From: Flavobacterium sp. ALJ2
GTDB lineage: Bacteria; Bacteroidota; Bacteroidia; Flavobacteriales; Flavobacteriaceae
DNA length: 64,000 nt
Direction: 5' to 3'
Assembly: GCF_015594725.1 (NCBI RefSeq)
Contig: NZ_JADNRC010000017.1
Coordinates: 1 to 64,000, forward strand
The position numbers and the translations under genes were made by a program. How positions within the stretch are numbered: the first letter of the stretch is position 1; the number at the start of each line of letters is the position of its first letter. Positions 9,618-19,400 of the stretch are shown here, piece by piece. The notes below the pieces were generated by a model, which was not told the origin of the DNA, did not search any database, and saw only the letters and a list, made by a program, of their open reading frames with translations.

Positions 9618-10006
9618 AATTGCTTTTTTGTTTATGGCTTAATAAATAATAAGATTTTAGGCGAAGGGCTTGTAGCGAATGGTCAGGCTCAAAAATAGAT
9701 GTTAGGAGGGGGTAAATTTAGTGATTTATCCAATTAAAAGGCTACTTCATTAGAAAGTACGCAATAGAAAGGCTTATAAGGTTTTTTCGGGAAGCATAAA
9801 GATTGTTAGGTTTAGATCAAATTAATAATAATGCATTAAAAAGAGCTATAGTTTTACATTATTATTCACTGTTCTATATGGAAGAGCAGGATTATTATAT
9901 TTAAAATAGCCATTGATGCCCAATGGTTAATGAATAATTTTTTAAAAGGATTGGGAAAGTAATTGATACATCTAAATCAAATATCATTATGGATATTTAC
10001 TACTAG
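9618..10006 (+). pseudogene. Decayed murein L,D-transpeptidase (YkuD_2-like)
   Basis: The gap between porQ and cmk is not empty. Three-frame reading gives, in order, FFVYGLINNKILGEGLVANG, then GGGKFSDLSN and KATSLEST, then GFFGKHKD, then GLDQINNNALKRAIVLH, then VIDTSKSNIIMDIYY. These follow the block order of bacteroidete YkuD_2 proteins (a 'DLKNNK...GLV..G' block, a 'G.KFSN...TSLG' block, a 'YYGKFG...GLD..N..AF.R.VVLHS' block, and a C-terminal 'ID.SK.PI..WIY'). The blocks lie in different frames and are interrupted by stops; the HSHSC-type catalytic block has degenerated. It has no start and no signal peptide, so it is a dead remnant. Confidence 0.7.
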
Positions 10007-10042
10007 GAACATAAAATAATTTAAAATTAATAAAATACTATT

Positions 10043-10735
10043 TTGAAAAAAATAACGATAGCAATTGATGGGTTTTCATCTACCGGGAAAAGCACTTTGG
10101 CAAAACAATTGGCAAAAGAATTAGAATATGTGTATGTTGACACAGGGGCTATGTATCGAGCTGTAGCGCTATATGCAATGAGAAATGGATATATAAGTGC
10201 AGATTCTTTTGATAAAGAAAAATTAGTTGCTAGTTTGCCTTTAATACAATTGTTTTTTCAGTTTAATGCCGAATTGGGTTTTGGAGAGATGTATTTGAAT
10301 GGAGAAAATGTAGAAAAAGAAATTAGAACAATTGAAGTTTCTAGTTTTGTAAGTAAAGTTGCCGAAGTTTCTCAGGTGCGTTCTAAATTGGTAGAACAAC
10401 AACAGGAAATGGGAGAAAATAAAGGTATTGTTATGGATGGGAGAGATATAGGAACAGTAGTTTTTCCTGATGCCGAGCTTAAAGTATTTATGACTGCAAG
10501 CGCTAGTACCCGTGCACAAAGGCGTTTTGATGAGCTGCAACAAAAAGGAGATGATGTATCTTATGAAGAAGTATTAAAAAATGTTGAAGAACGTGATTAT
10601 ATCGATACGCACCGTGAAGACTCGCCATTGGTGATTGCAGACGATGCTGTAGAAATTGACAATTCATACCTTAACAAAGAAGAACAATTTGCAGCCGTTA
10701 TGGAATTGGTGAATGATGTTGTAAAAACAGCTTAA
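10043..10735 (+). CDS. cmk: Cytidylate kinase
   Basis: Phosphorylates CMP and dCMP with ATP in pyrimidine nucleotide metabolism. The P-loop is DGFSSTGKSTLAK at the very N-terminus; the CMP-binding parts VDTGAMYRAVALYA and MDGRDIGTVVFPDA and the lid region TRAQRRFDELQ are all present. Length (230 aa) is standard. The start appears to be TTG at 10043: the first in-frame ATG lies inside the AMYRA substrate motif and would delete the P-loop. The gene follows a decayed transpeptidase and precedes a nucleoside permease, a sensible functional neighbour. Confidence 0.95.
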   Translation: MKKITIAIDGFSSTGKSTLAKQLAKELEYVYVDTGAMYRAVALYAMRNGYISADSFDKEKLVASLPLIQLFFQFNAELGFGEMYLNGENVEKEIRTIEVSSFVSKVAEVSQVRSKLVEQQQEMGENKGIVMDGRDIGTVVFPDAELKVFMTASASTRAQRRFDELQQKGDDVSYEEVLKNVEERDYIDTHREDSPLVIADDAVEIDNSYLNKEEQFAAVMELVNDVVKTA

Positions 10736-10802
10736 TTCTTTGCAGATTTCATTTTAAATAGTAGATTTACCTCCTAATTTTATTTTAAAGACAATTCATC
10801 TT

Positions 10803-12179
10803 ATGGGAATTAAAAACAGATTGATTATAATGAGTTTTCTTCAGTTTTTTGTTTGGGGAGCATGGCTTATTACAATCGGAAATTATTGGTTTGGAACTAA
10901 AAATTGGGAAGGAACTCAATTTGGTTTAGTTTTCGGAACCATGGGAATTGCTTCTTTATTTATGCCAACCCTTACAGGAATTATTGCTGACAGATGGGTA
11001 AATGCCGAAAAATTATATGGTGGTTTGCATATAGCGTATGCTTTAGTTTTGTTTGGAATAGCTCAAGTGACAACTCCAGATCTTTTTATATATGTTATGC
11101 TTGCTGCAATGTGTTGCTATATGCCAACAATTGCATTGAGTAACTCCATCTCATATACTTCGCTTAAATTAAATAATAAAAATATTGTAAAAGATTTCCC
11201 GCCCATTCGTGTATGGGGAACAATAGGTTTTATTGTTGCAATGTGGATTACCAATCTTAGTGGAAATAAATCAACAGAATATCAATTTTATATCGCTGGA
11301 TTTGCAGCTTTAGTATTAGGAGTATATTCATTTACATTGCCAAAATGTAAGCCACAGCGTTTAACCAAAGAAAATGCTTCATTAACAGAAACATTAGGTT
11401 TGGAAGCTTTCAAGTTATTTGGTAATTATAAAATGGCATTGTTCTTTGTGTTTTCTATGTTTTTAGGAGGTGCTTTGCAGCTTACAAATGCTTATGGAGA
11501 TGTTTTTTTAGATGAATTCAAGCATTTTCCAAAATATGCAGACTCATTTGTAATTCAGTATTCAACTATTATCATGTCGATTTCTCAAGTTTCAGAAACC
11601 TTGTTTATCTTGGCAATTCCGTTTTTCTTAAAGCGTTTCGGAATCAAACAAGTAATGCTTATAAGTATGCTTGCTTGGGTATTGCGTTTTGGATTATTTG
11701 CTTTTGGAGATCCAGTAAACGGTTTATGGATGATTATTATGTCATGTGTAGTTTACGGAATGGCATTTGATTTCTTTAATATTTCAGGTTCATTATTTGT
11801 GGAAAGCAATACAGATTCTAAGATACGTTCTTCGGCGCAAGGATTATTCATGATGATGACCAATGGTGTTGGAGCTATTCTTGGTAGTTTGACTTCGGGA
11901 TGGGCTATAGATAGATATTTTACAAAATCATTTAAAAACTCGTCTGAATTGGCTGGATTTCTTCAAACTGATGCTACAAATCCTAAGATGTTAGATTTTG
12001 TAAAAAGTCACGGAAATACAGTTTCTACTGATGGTGTTTTTGGCAGCGAAATATTAATGAAAGACTGGCATAATATCTGGTTGTCATTTGCAGTTTATGC
12101 TTTAGTAATTGCTATTGCTTTTGCGGTTTTATTCAAACATAAGCACAATCCAAAAGAATTTGAGAATATGAGTCATTAA
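10803..12179 (+). CDS. Nucleoside permease, NupG-like MFS transporter
   Basis: Twelve-helix inner-membrane protein of the nucleoside:H+ symporter family. Family features: N-terminal SFLQFFVWGAWLITIG, GIIADRWVNAEK in the first intracellular loop, and NSISYTSL. A central hydrophilic loop and the late FNISGSLFVESN segment also fit. At 458 aa it is slightly longer than E. coli NupG because of an insertion before the last helices (around residues 375 to 410), as in other Bacteroidetes. It follows cmk by 67 bases, possibly co-transcribed, linking nucleoside uptake with CMP salvage. Confidence 0.85.
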   Translation: MGIKNRLIIMSFLQFFVWGAWLITIGNYWFGTKNWEGTQFGLVFGTMGIASLFMPTLTGIIADRWVNAEKLYGGLHIAYALVLFGIAQVTTPDLFIYVMLAAMCCYMPTIALSNSISYTSLKLNNKNIVKDFPPIRVWGTIGFIVAMWITNLSGNKSTEYQFYIAGFAALVLGVYSFTLPKCKPQRLTKENASLTETLGLEAFKLFGNYKMALFFVFSMFLGGALQLTNAYGDVFLDEFKHFPKYADSFVIQYSTIIMSISQVSETLFILAIPFFLKRFGIKQVMLISMLAWVLRFGLFAFGDPVNGLWMIIMSCVVYGMAFDFFNISGSLFVESNTDSKIRSSAQGLFMMMTNGVGAILGSLTSGWAIDRYFTKSFKNSSELAGFLQTDATNPKMLDFVKSHGNTVSTDGVFGSEILMKDWHNIWLSFAVYALVIAIAFAVLFKHKHNPKEFENMSH

Positions 12180-12199
12180 GAACTCGTTAATTATATTTT

Positions 12200-12232
12200 A
12201 AAGCCTATTTCTACTCGTAGAAAATAGGCTTT
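12200..12232 (+). terminator. Terminator after the nucleoside permease
   Basis: Arms AAAGCCTATTTT and AAAATAGGCTTT around a short loop, then TTATTTTTG. A perfect 11 to 12 bp stem 20 bases after the stop codon. Confidence 0.8.
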
Positions 12233-12266
12233 TATTTTTGTGAGATCTAATGATTGAATTGGACGG

Positions 12267-12299
12267 AAACCTAACAGGTTTTTAAAACCTTTTAGGTTT
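12267..12299. repeat. Palindromic intergenic element
   Basis: Near-palindrome with outer arms AAACCTAA / TTTAGGTTT and inner arms AGGTTTT / AAAACCT. Similar AACCTAACAGGTTTT palindromes are, from memory, frequent between genes in Flavobacterium genomes. Only one copy was found in this window, so repeat status cannot be shown here. Confidence 0.45.
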
Positions 12300-12421
12300 G
12301 TATTGTATTTTAAAGTTTTGTTTCGGAACATTGAGAAAAGTGATTACTCTAAATACCCATCAGTTGTTTTGAATTTGTTAGGTTTATTATTATGTTACGT
12401 TTAAAGAGAGGTTATTACGGT

Positions 12422-12937
12422 TTATTTCAACGTTGCAATCAGCTTTTCTACCTGCTTTTTCTGTTCAGCGTATTTTTGTTGAAGCTCAGATCCTTCGCCC
12501 ATTCTGTCGTAATATTCCAAGCCTTTGTTGGCGAAGAACTTTTTGTGAAAGTTGGATATTTCGGGAAGATTCGGAAATAAAACATTAAAGTTCATTTCGT
12601 AATAAGCCTGCCATTCTCGTTCGTTTTTGTCTAAAATATATGGTTTTATGGTCTTTTGGTTGACATGAACCATCTCATGAGCAATAAGAATAAGCATTAA
12701 TTCTAGCGGAAATTCGAAAGTGTTTTCTGGAATCCTGATGATTTGAGGTTTTCCAAAATCACCTTCGGTAGTCATTAGGATAAAACTAGGCTCGGCTTTT
12801 TCTCTAAATTCAAATCCTTTAAGATTGGAATTCTTGAGGTTGTACTTTTTTAAAAGCCAATAAATCGCATTGATAATTTGTCCATTTTTATGGAAAGTAT
12901 CAATTTTTAGTTTTATTTCTTCAAGAGTCATAGTCAT
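12422..12937 (-). CDS. Hypothetical protein with an HExxH motif
   Basis: 171-residue soluble protein without a signal peptide. It has a metallopeptidase-like HExxH in LMLILIAHEMVHVNQK near residue 80, followed by a Glu-rich helix (NEREWQAYYEMNF) that could carry the third ligand. This resembles small SprT- or minigluzincin-like putative peptidases, but I do not recognise a named family. The C-terminus is a charged coiled-coil-like helix. It stands alone on the minus strand, convergent with the permease. Protease activity is inference from the motif. Confidence 0.7.
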   Translation of the reverse strand: MTMTLEEIKLKIDTFHKNGQIINAIYWLLKKYNLKNSNLKGFEFREKAEPSFILMTTEGDFGKPQIIRIPENTFEFPLELMLILIAHEMVHVNQKTIKPYILDKNEREWQAYYEMNFNVLFPNLPEISNFHKKFFANKGLEYYDRMGEGSELQQKYAEQKKQVEKLIATLK

Positions 12938-13059
12938 AAAGTAAAAATAAGGAAAAAATGTTTTTTAATCCTTTTCGATAGTTCAAAAACTTTAACAAAT
13001 AGTGAATTGTGCATAGAAGTCCAATTAAGATTTATAGACCTTAAAAGCTACTAAACCTC

Positions 13060-13140
13060 TAATCTAGCCCCGATAGAAGTGAAAATCCTTTTGTGCTGGG
13101 GTTTAGTACAAAAGATCGAAGCGGATAGCGGGACTTTTGG
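13060..13140 (+). ncRNA. Candidate structured RNA in the rpsA upstream region (Flavo-1-like)
   Basis: The 410-base gap before rpsA holds a GC-richer block. An outer stem pairs CCCG (13069-13072) with CGGG (13129-13132). An inner hairpin pairs CTTTTGTGCT (13088-13097) with AGTACAAAAG (13105-13114) around the loop GGGGTTT. The conserved-looking pieces AGCCCCGATAGAAGTG and GAAGCGGATAGCGGGA resemble, from memory, a sequence seen between genes across Flavobacterium and possibly the Flavo-1 RNA motif. It lies upstream of the predicted rpsA promoter, so it is probably an independent transcript or a terminator-like element, not the S1 leader. Confidence 0.5.
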
Positions 13141-13201
13141 TCTTGAAAATTTTTAAAAGTGCTACTCTTGAATAATTGGCTGATAATCATCTAGATTTAT
13201 T

Positions 13202-13231
13202 TTGCTAGTACAAATAAATGTGTTAATTTTG
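13202..13231 (+). promoter_or_regulatory. Promoter of rpsA
   Basis: Exact match to the Bacteroidetes vegetative promoter: TTG at 13202-13204, a 19-base spacer, then TAATTTTG at 13224-13231. Transcription would start about 110 bases before the rpsA ATG. Confidence 0.75.
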
Positions 13232-13348
13232 CAAACCTTTTGGTAGAGAAGAGTTTCCATTAGGTATCAACTATTTATGTAAAACAACTTCTGTTTTTTC
13301 TATCGCTTTAAGAAACTCGAGAGAAACAGAATACAAATTTTTATCAGC

Positions 13349-15127
13349 ATGTCTGAACAATTAAAATCACAAGAAGAGTTTTTAGCAAATTTCAACTGGC
13401 ATAACTTCGAAGAAGGTATCGATGCAGTAGATAAAAAAAACTTACAGGAATTCGAAGACTTAGTATCAAAAACTTTCATCGCTACAGATCAAGAAGAAGT
13501 AGTAGAAGGTGAAGTTGTTAGAATTACAGATAGAGACGTTATCGTTGATATCAACGCAAAATCGGAAGGTGTTATTTCTTTAAACGAATTCCGTTACAAC
13601 CCAAACTTAAAAGTAGGTGATAAAGTAGAAGTATTAATCGACATCCGTGAGGACAAAACAGGTCAATTAGTATTATCTCACAGAAAAGCACGTACTATCA
13701 AATCATGGGATAGAGTTATTGCTGCAAACGAAACAGGAGAAATCGTTAATGGTTTTGTAAAATGCAGAACTAAAGGTGGTATGATCGTTGACGTTTTCGG
13801 AATTGAAGCATTCTTACCAGGATCTCAAATTGACGTTAAGCCAATTAGAGATTACGATGTATATGTAAACAAAATGATGGAATTCAAAGTGGTAAAAATT
13901 AACCACGAATTCAAAAACGTTGTTGTATCTCATAAAGCGCTTATCGAAGCTGATATCGAAGTACAGAAAAAAGAAATCATCGGTCAATTACAAAAAGGAC
14001 AAGTATTAGAAGGTGTTGTTAAAAACATTACTTCTTATGGTGTCTTTATTGACTTAGGTGGTGTTGATGGATTAATTCACATTACTGACCTTTCTTGGAG
14101 TAGAATCAACCACCCAAGTGAAGTTCTTGAATTAGACCAAAAATTAAACGTTGTAATCCTTGATTTCGATGATGAGAAAACAAGAATTCAATTAGGATTG
14201 AAACAATTAAACGCTCACCCATGGGATGCTTTAGATGCTAATTTAACTATTGGAGATAAAGTAAAAGGTAAAGTAGTTGTAATCGCTGATTACGGTGCAT
14301 TTATCGAAGTTGCTGAAGGTGTTGAAGGTTTAATCCACGTTTCTGAAATGTCATGGTCAACTCATTTACGTTCTGCTCAAGATTTCGTAAAAGTTGGAGA
14401 TGTTGTTGAGGCTGTTATCTTAACTTTAGATAGAGATGACCGTAAAATGTCATTAGGTATCAAACAATTGACTCAAGATCCATGGACTGACATTACTTCT
14501 AAATACCCAGTAGGTTCTAAACATACAGGTATCGTTAGAAACTTTACAAACTTTGGTATTTTCGTAGAATTAGAAGAAGGAATTGATGGATTAATCTACA
14601 TCTCTGACTTATCTTGGACTAAGAAAATCAAACACCCATCTGAATTTGTAAATGTTGGTGAGAAACTTGATGTAGTAGTATTAGAATTAGATGTTGAAGG
14701 ACGTAAATTATCTTTAGGTCACAAACAAACTACTGCTAATCCTTGGGATCAATACGAAGATTCTTTCGCTGTAGGAACTATCCACAATGGTGAAATTTCT
14801 GAAATCGTTGACAAAGGAGCTACTGTAGAATTCGGTGATGATATCGTTGCTTTCATTCCTACACGTCACCTTGAAAAAGAAGACGGAAAGAAATTGAAAA
14901 AAGGAGAATCTGCTGATTTCAAAGTAATCGAATTTAACAAAGAATTCAAAAGAGTTGTTGCGTCTCACACTGCTATCTTCCGTGAAGAAGAAGAGAAAAA
15001 TGTGAAAACAGCTACTGAAAATGCTTCATCTAACTCATCTACAAATGCATCAGCTGCAACTTTAGGAGATAGTAATGATGTATTAGCTGCATTGAAAGCT
15101 AAAATGGAAAAAACTGAGAAAAAATAA
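13349..15127 (+). CDS. rpsA: 30S ribosomal protein S1
   Basis: RNA-binding ribosomal protein needed for initiation on weakly structured mRNAs. Repeated S1 (OB-fold) domains are seen, each with a GxVxxxxxYGxFVxL-type core (for example GVVKNITSYGVFIDLGGVDG and YGAFIEVAEGVEGLIHVSEM). I count six domains over residues 55 to 545, followed by a low-complexity Ser/Ala/Asn tail ending in Lys/Glu. At 592 aa it has the normal bacteroidete length. Codon choice is visibly more biased than in its neighbours, as expected for a highly expressed gene. Strong terminator follows. Confidence 0.97.
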   Translation: MSEQLKSQEEFLANFNWHNFEEGIDAVDKKNLQEFEDLVSKTFIATDQEEVVEGEVVRITDRDVIVDINAKSEGVISLNEFRYNPNLKVGDKVEVLIDIREDKTGQLVLSHRKARTIKSWDRVIAANETGEIVNGFVKCRTKGGMIVDVFGIEAFLPGSQIDVKPIRDYDVYVNKMMEFKVVKINHEFKNVVVSHKALIEADIEVQKKEIIGQLQKGQVLEGVVKNITSYGVFIDLGGVDGLIHITDLSWSRINHPSEVLELDQKLNVVILDFDDEKTRIQLGLKQLNAHPWDALDANLTIGDKVKGKVVVIADYGAFIEVAEGVEGLIHVSEMSWSTHLRSAQDFVKVGDVVEAVILTLDRDDRKMSLGIKQLTQDPWTDITSKYPVGSKHTGIVRNFTNFGIFVELEEGIDGLIYISDLSWTKKIKHPSEFVNVGEKLDVVVLELDVEGRKLSLGHKQTTANPWDQYEDSFAVGTIHNGEISEIVDKGATVEFGDDIVAFIPTRHLEKEDGKKLKKGESADFKVIEFNKEFKRVVASHTAIFREEEEKNVKTATENASSNSSTNASAATLGDSNDVLAALKAKMEKTEKK

Positions 15128-15150
15128 TTCTTAAGTTTATCTAAATATAG

Positions 15151-15181
15151 AAAGTCCCACAGCAATGTGGGACTTTTTTTT
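15151..15181 (+). terminator. Terminator after rpsA
   Basis: Perfect 11 bp stem AAAGTCCCACA / TGTGGGACTTT with a four-base loop, followed by a run of T. A near copy in inverted orientation occurs at 15655-15680. Confidence 0.9.
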
Positions 15182-15394
15182 ATGCTTTATATTTTTGTTT
15201 TTGTCTGTTTTATGTTTTTCAGTTCAAGTTTACCGAAGAATCATCACAATATGTTTTCCATAAAATGTATTCGGTTGTAGAATTGCTCGCAGAACCGCTT
15301 CTTTAGTTAAGGGAATAAAATTGGATGTGTTGACTTTATAGCTTAATAGTTTTTTACTCAAACAGAGACTTTGAGTCTTTGTATCTCAGTATCT

Positions 15395-15654
15395 TTATCT
15401 AGAAGCCAATAATTTTGATTCTTCAGGCGTAAAATCATTTACAATTGTATAAGTTTCAATTTTAGCAATTGTCATTTCGTCCAGAATATCAATTAAATTT
15501 TTATAATTTGATTTTATAATTATAATCAGGCCAATTTTCGGCTTTCCAAGTGCTGTTGAATATTCCATAATGGTTTTATTTCTATTAAAAAGCTCTTGAC
15601 AAATTCCGTATTTTCCATAATTTAATTCTTTTAATCGCGTTATCGGAGTAAAAT
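15395..15654 (-). pseudogene. Truncated ExbD-like (TonB energizer) remnant
   Basis: The reading ITRLKELNYGKYGICQELF, then GKPKIGLIIIIKSNYKNL, then DILDEMTIAKIETYTIVND matches the C-terminal periplasmic part of bacteroidete ExbD/TolR-like proteins, where a 'YKN(L/M)VDILDEM' block precedes the terminal strand. The membrane-anchored N-terminal half is absent. The first codons of the open frame (from 15664) run into a terminator-like hairpin at 15655-15680, so that start is unlikely to be genuine. Probably a broken gene; a very short functional protein cannot be ruled out. Confidence 0.5.
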
Positions 15655-15680
15655 AAAGTCCCACATTGCTGTGAGACTTT
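15655..15680. terminator. Terminator-like hairpin, inverted near-copy of the rpsA terminator
   Basis: Arms AAAGTCCCAC and GTGAGACTTT with loop ATTGCT; one mismatch in the stem. It equals the reverse complement of the rpsA terminator except for one base, and the two flank the ExbD-like remnant. Confidence 0.55.
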
Positions 15681-15790
15681 ATTTTATTAAGATGCTTTTT
15701 TCTACAGGTAAAGATTAAAAGAATTAATATTTTTTAATCGGTTTAATCCGTGTACTTTTTTGCAACCTCTATCTTATAAAATCGTTTAAC

Positions 15791-16207
15791 CTAAAGTAAA
15801 TTCACCGTTAAAGTAATATTCGTTTTCAGCAACTTAGATATCGGGCAAATTTCTTTGGCTTTCAAAGCTATTTTAGAAAACTCTTCTTCGGTGATGTTTG
15901 GAACTTTTCCTTTTAAATCCAAATTAATCTGAGTTATCGTGCCGTCTTCAAACGTAACTGTGGCCTCTGTGTGTAAATCTTCTGGAGTGTATCCAGCTTC
16001 TGATAGTAAGAAGCTTAGCTGCATCGTAAAACAGCCAGAATGAGCTGCTGCGATCAGTTCTTCAGGATTGGTGCCTACACCATTTTCAAAACGTGTCTTG
16101 AATGATAGTTGCGCATTATCTAGTGTGGTACTCTGAGTACTAATAGTTCCTTTTCCTTCCATTCCGGTACCTTTCCAGTTGGCATGTGCTTTTCTAGTAA
16201 ATTTCAT
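15791..16207 (-). CDS. osmC: OsmC family peroxiredoxin
   Basis: Thiol-dependent organic hydroperoxide reductase, OsmC subgroup. The two redox cysteines are in AAHSGCFTMQLS (near residue 60) and EICPISKLL (near 124), with the family opening MKFTRKAHANWKGTGMEGKG. Length (138 aa) is normal. It stands alone on the minus strand with its own upstream gap. A second, more distant OsmC-type gene lies at 29336-29731. Confidence 0.9.
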   Translation of the reverse strand: MKFTRKAHANWKGTGMEGKGTISTQSTTLDNAQLSFKTRFENGVGTNPEELIAAAHSGCFTMQLSFLLSEAGYTPEDLHTEATVTFEDGTITQINLDLKGKVPNITEEEFSKIALKAKEICPISKLLKTNITLTVNLL

Positions 16208-16354
16208 CTTTTAAAATTTTAATGGGTTTAATAATAATTGTAACAACTAAATTAATGGGTTTTTATATATTATTCTGAATTTCAAATAATTGTATTCTCA
16301 AATATAATCAAATTTTGCGGAAGCATTAAATGTTAATTTTACTTTTATGTAAAC

Positions 16355-16388
16355 AAAAAGAGTGATAAAATTAATTATCACTCTTTTT
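16355..16388. terminator. Bidirectional terminator
   Basis: Perfect 14 bp stem AAAAAGAGTGATAA / TTATCACTCTTTTT with a six-base loop, located after the 3' end of the 1011-residue gene on the minus strand. Confidence 0.85.
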
Positions 16389-16425
16389 ATTTCGTTGTAT
16401 TGGGGAGTACAACTGTACGCTTTAC

Positions 16426-19400
16426 CTATTTAACAATCATTTTTTTTACAATTCCTTCAGAGGTTTTTACAAAATAAATCCCTGTTTCAAGTTGAGATGT
16501 ATTGATGGTTTGTGCATTTTTGGTAGTTAAAACATTTTTGCCATTAATATCAAATACCTGAACATCGGCAGTTCTGTTAAAATACACAATTCCTTTTTGG
16601 GACGGATTTGGAAATAATGCAAAAGTAGGAGTGTTGTCTGAAACAAAATCAGGGGTAGATAAACTTTTAGCATCAACTTCAAAGATGGTAATTGTACCGC
16701 TAATTTCATTGGCAACAAGAATATAGCCTTTTCCTGTAGGGCTATTTTCGGGAGCAATATAGGTGATGCCTTCAGGTCCGTGATCTCCTGCGTATGCCGA
16801 TGTGCTACGGCTATTTTTATAATCTACAAATTTTACATTATTTGGATCAGTAACATTATAAGCCATAACGCCACCAACACGTTCTAATGATATGAAAGCA
16901 AAAGTTTCACTTCCGATTTTTGCAGTTGTTATACCTTCTGGTTCTGGACCTTTGGCACGGCTTCTAGTTTTTGCAGTATTGCTTTCGTGATCAGCATTAA
17001 AAAGTAATGGTAAATTTGCTGCAGTATACATTTCGAAGTCGTCTCCGCTATCAAAAACGATTTGTTTGGTAGTTGCATTAAAAATAGAAAAAGATCGTGC
17101 TCCAAGGCAATTAATCTCTTCAAAATCGGCATCACCATCTAAATTTCCATTTAGATTTGTTGTTCTAAAACGTCCCAAATTATAAGTTTGTTTTAAAACG
17201 GCTGCATTAGGAAAAATTGTTGCGTCAAGATTGGTTGCGCCTACAGTTGTTCTTTCTACAAAACCAGTATATTCTTTTTCGTCACCTTCGTTTGCGGTAA
17301 CCAAGTAGGTATTTCCTCCAATAGTATAATTCGCAACGCCATCAGGAAGATAAAAAGCTTTCATAGGCCAATTGGCAATTAATACTTCGCCGTTATTATC
17401 GGATACATCAAATCCGTTTCCAGGAATGCTGATATCTTTTGTTCCCAATGCCCAAATAGTAGTTATGGTATTATTGGTTAAATCAATCTCTGCAATAGCA
17501 TTATTTTCTTGTAAAGTCACCCATGCCTTTTTAGAGTCTGAATTTATAGTAACATATTCTGGTTCTAAATCCTGAGATAATGTACTGGTTAGTTTTAGTT
17601 TTCGAACTCCAGACGCGATTAAAGCTGCTTCCTGAGCATTATAAGCTGTAAATAGTAATGTGGTAACATTCGACTGATTTAAAGCTGTAATTCCACCAGA
17701 AATATCAATTATACTTACTGAACCTTCAGGATCAATAGTGTAATCAAGATTCGGTTGTCCTTCATTAGCAGTCATAACCTTTTTTTCATCTGGCGAAAAT
17801 GTAATCATATCAGGTAAAGCACCTACGGTTACTTGTTTTTGAAATACACCGTCGGTATCAAAAAACACTACAGAACCATTAAGCGCCTCATTTGTATTTG
17901 GAGAAGCAACAGCTACGATTCCGTTTTTTACAGCAACACTTGTTACGCCACCATATACATTCATATCTATAGATTTTATTACTTTAGGAGCTGTAGGGTC
18001 ACTAAAGTTTATTACGTCCAGAAATCCTGCAACGGCACTTGTGGTGAACAAGCGTTGAGAATCTTTATCATAAACAACAATCTCGCACGTACTAGTATTG
18101 CTTCCGGATGGATCAAAACTACCGATGTAATTTAGCTCTATTTCTTTATTAGGAACAGGAGCTAAACGATCATTGTCTTTAATATAAATTGTTGCTGTTG
18201 GAGTTCCTGTAATCGTAAAACCAACCGGATTCTCTAAACTCAGTACAAAATATTCAGCTTGTTGTTCTTCCAGATTATCATCGATAATAGGAATTGTTAT
18301 AGTTTGCGTTAAAGCACTTGAATTGGTGAAATGCAAGGTTTGTGTGCTTAAAGTAAAATCATTTGCATCAGCGGTGCTAAAAGGCGTCCCTTTTACAACT
18401 AAATCTACAGAACCTGTTATTGGACTTCCTATGTTTATTACAAAATTTAAGTTACCTGCATTTTCATTTACAGTAACAAAGTTTGATGCAAATGAAACGG
18501 TTGGACTAGCTGTTGTAAATGTTGATGATTGTATTGTAGTAATTGCATTGTTACTTAAATCTTCGATAGTATTTGGTAATAATGCCAGATAATAGGTTTG
18601 ATTATTTACTAATGCTTGTGATGGCACAACTGTAATAACCTTATCATTTATTGTCGCGTTAAAAGGGACTAAAGTACCAGTTGCATTATTTAAACGTAAT
18701 TCTAATAAAGCAGCTACATTAGTGTTGTTTATACTATTATCATTGATTAAACGGATACTTTCGTTTAAAGTAATAGTAGGGTTTACGACTGTACTAATAG
18801 CTGTACTTGCATTTGCAGGCAAAATAGTAGCAACGGGAGCGTTTGCATCACCACCACCATTAGGAGTTCCTTCGGTTGTAAAATTATCAAATCGATTGTT
18901 TCCTCCAGTTCCACCAGAACCTTGAACAAATTCAACCTTTAATTTAAAATTCGGATTATTGTTTGCACCTGTAATTGCTGTAAAATCTAAAGTTGCTAAA
19001 CCCGGATCTCCATTATTTGGAGTAACGGGAATAAACGAGGTATATGTATTTCCGTCAAGAGTATAAAACCAATTTTGAGTTCCAGCTCCTTGTGCAGAAC
19101 GACGTGTAGCAAATTTCACGATTATATCTTTATAGCCAGTGGTTGGTAACGCAAATAGAAGCGCACCACCTATAGGATTGCTAAAGCGCAAGTGAGTGCC
19201 CGAAGCTTCATTATTGCGAGAGTTTAGATTTAAAAGGTCAAAATTTTGTCCAGTTCCGCCATTAAATTCTATAAAACTAGTTCCACCTGCAATGGCTGTT
19301 ATAGTAGTTCCAGAAATTAGAGCAACATTTGGAGTTGTCATAGTTGCTACAGATGCAGGATTATTAAAAGACCAGTAATTAATTAATGTTTGACTCCAAG

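Noticed and set aside
12392..12580. Plus-strand open frame overlapping the HExxH gene
   Set aside because: Shadow frame of the minus-strand gene with no recognisable protein features.
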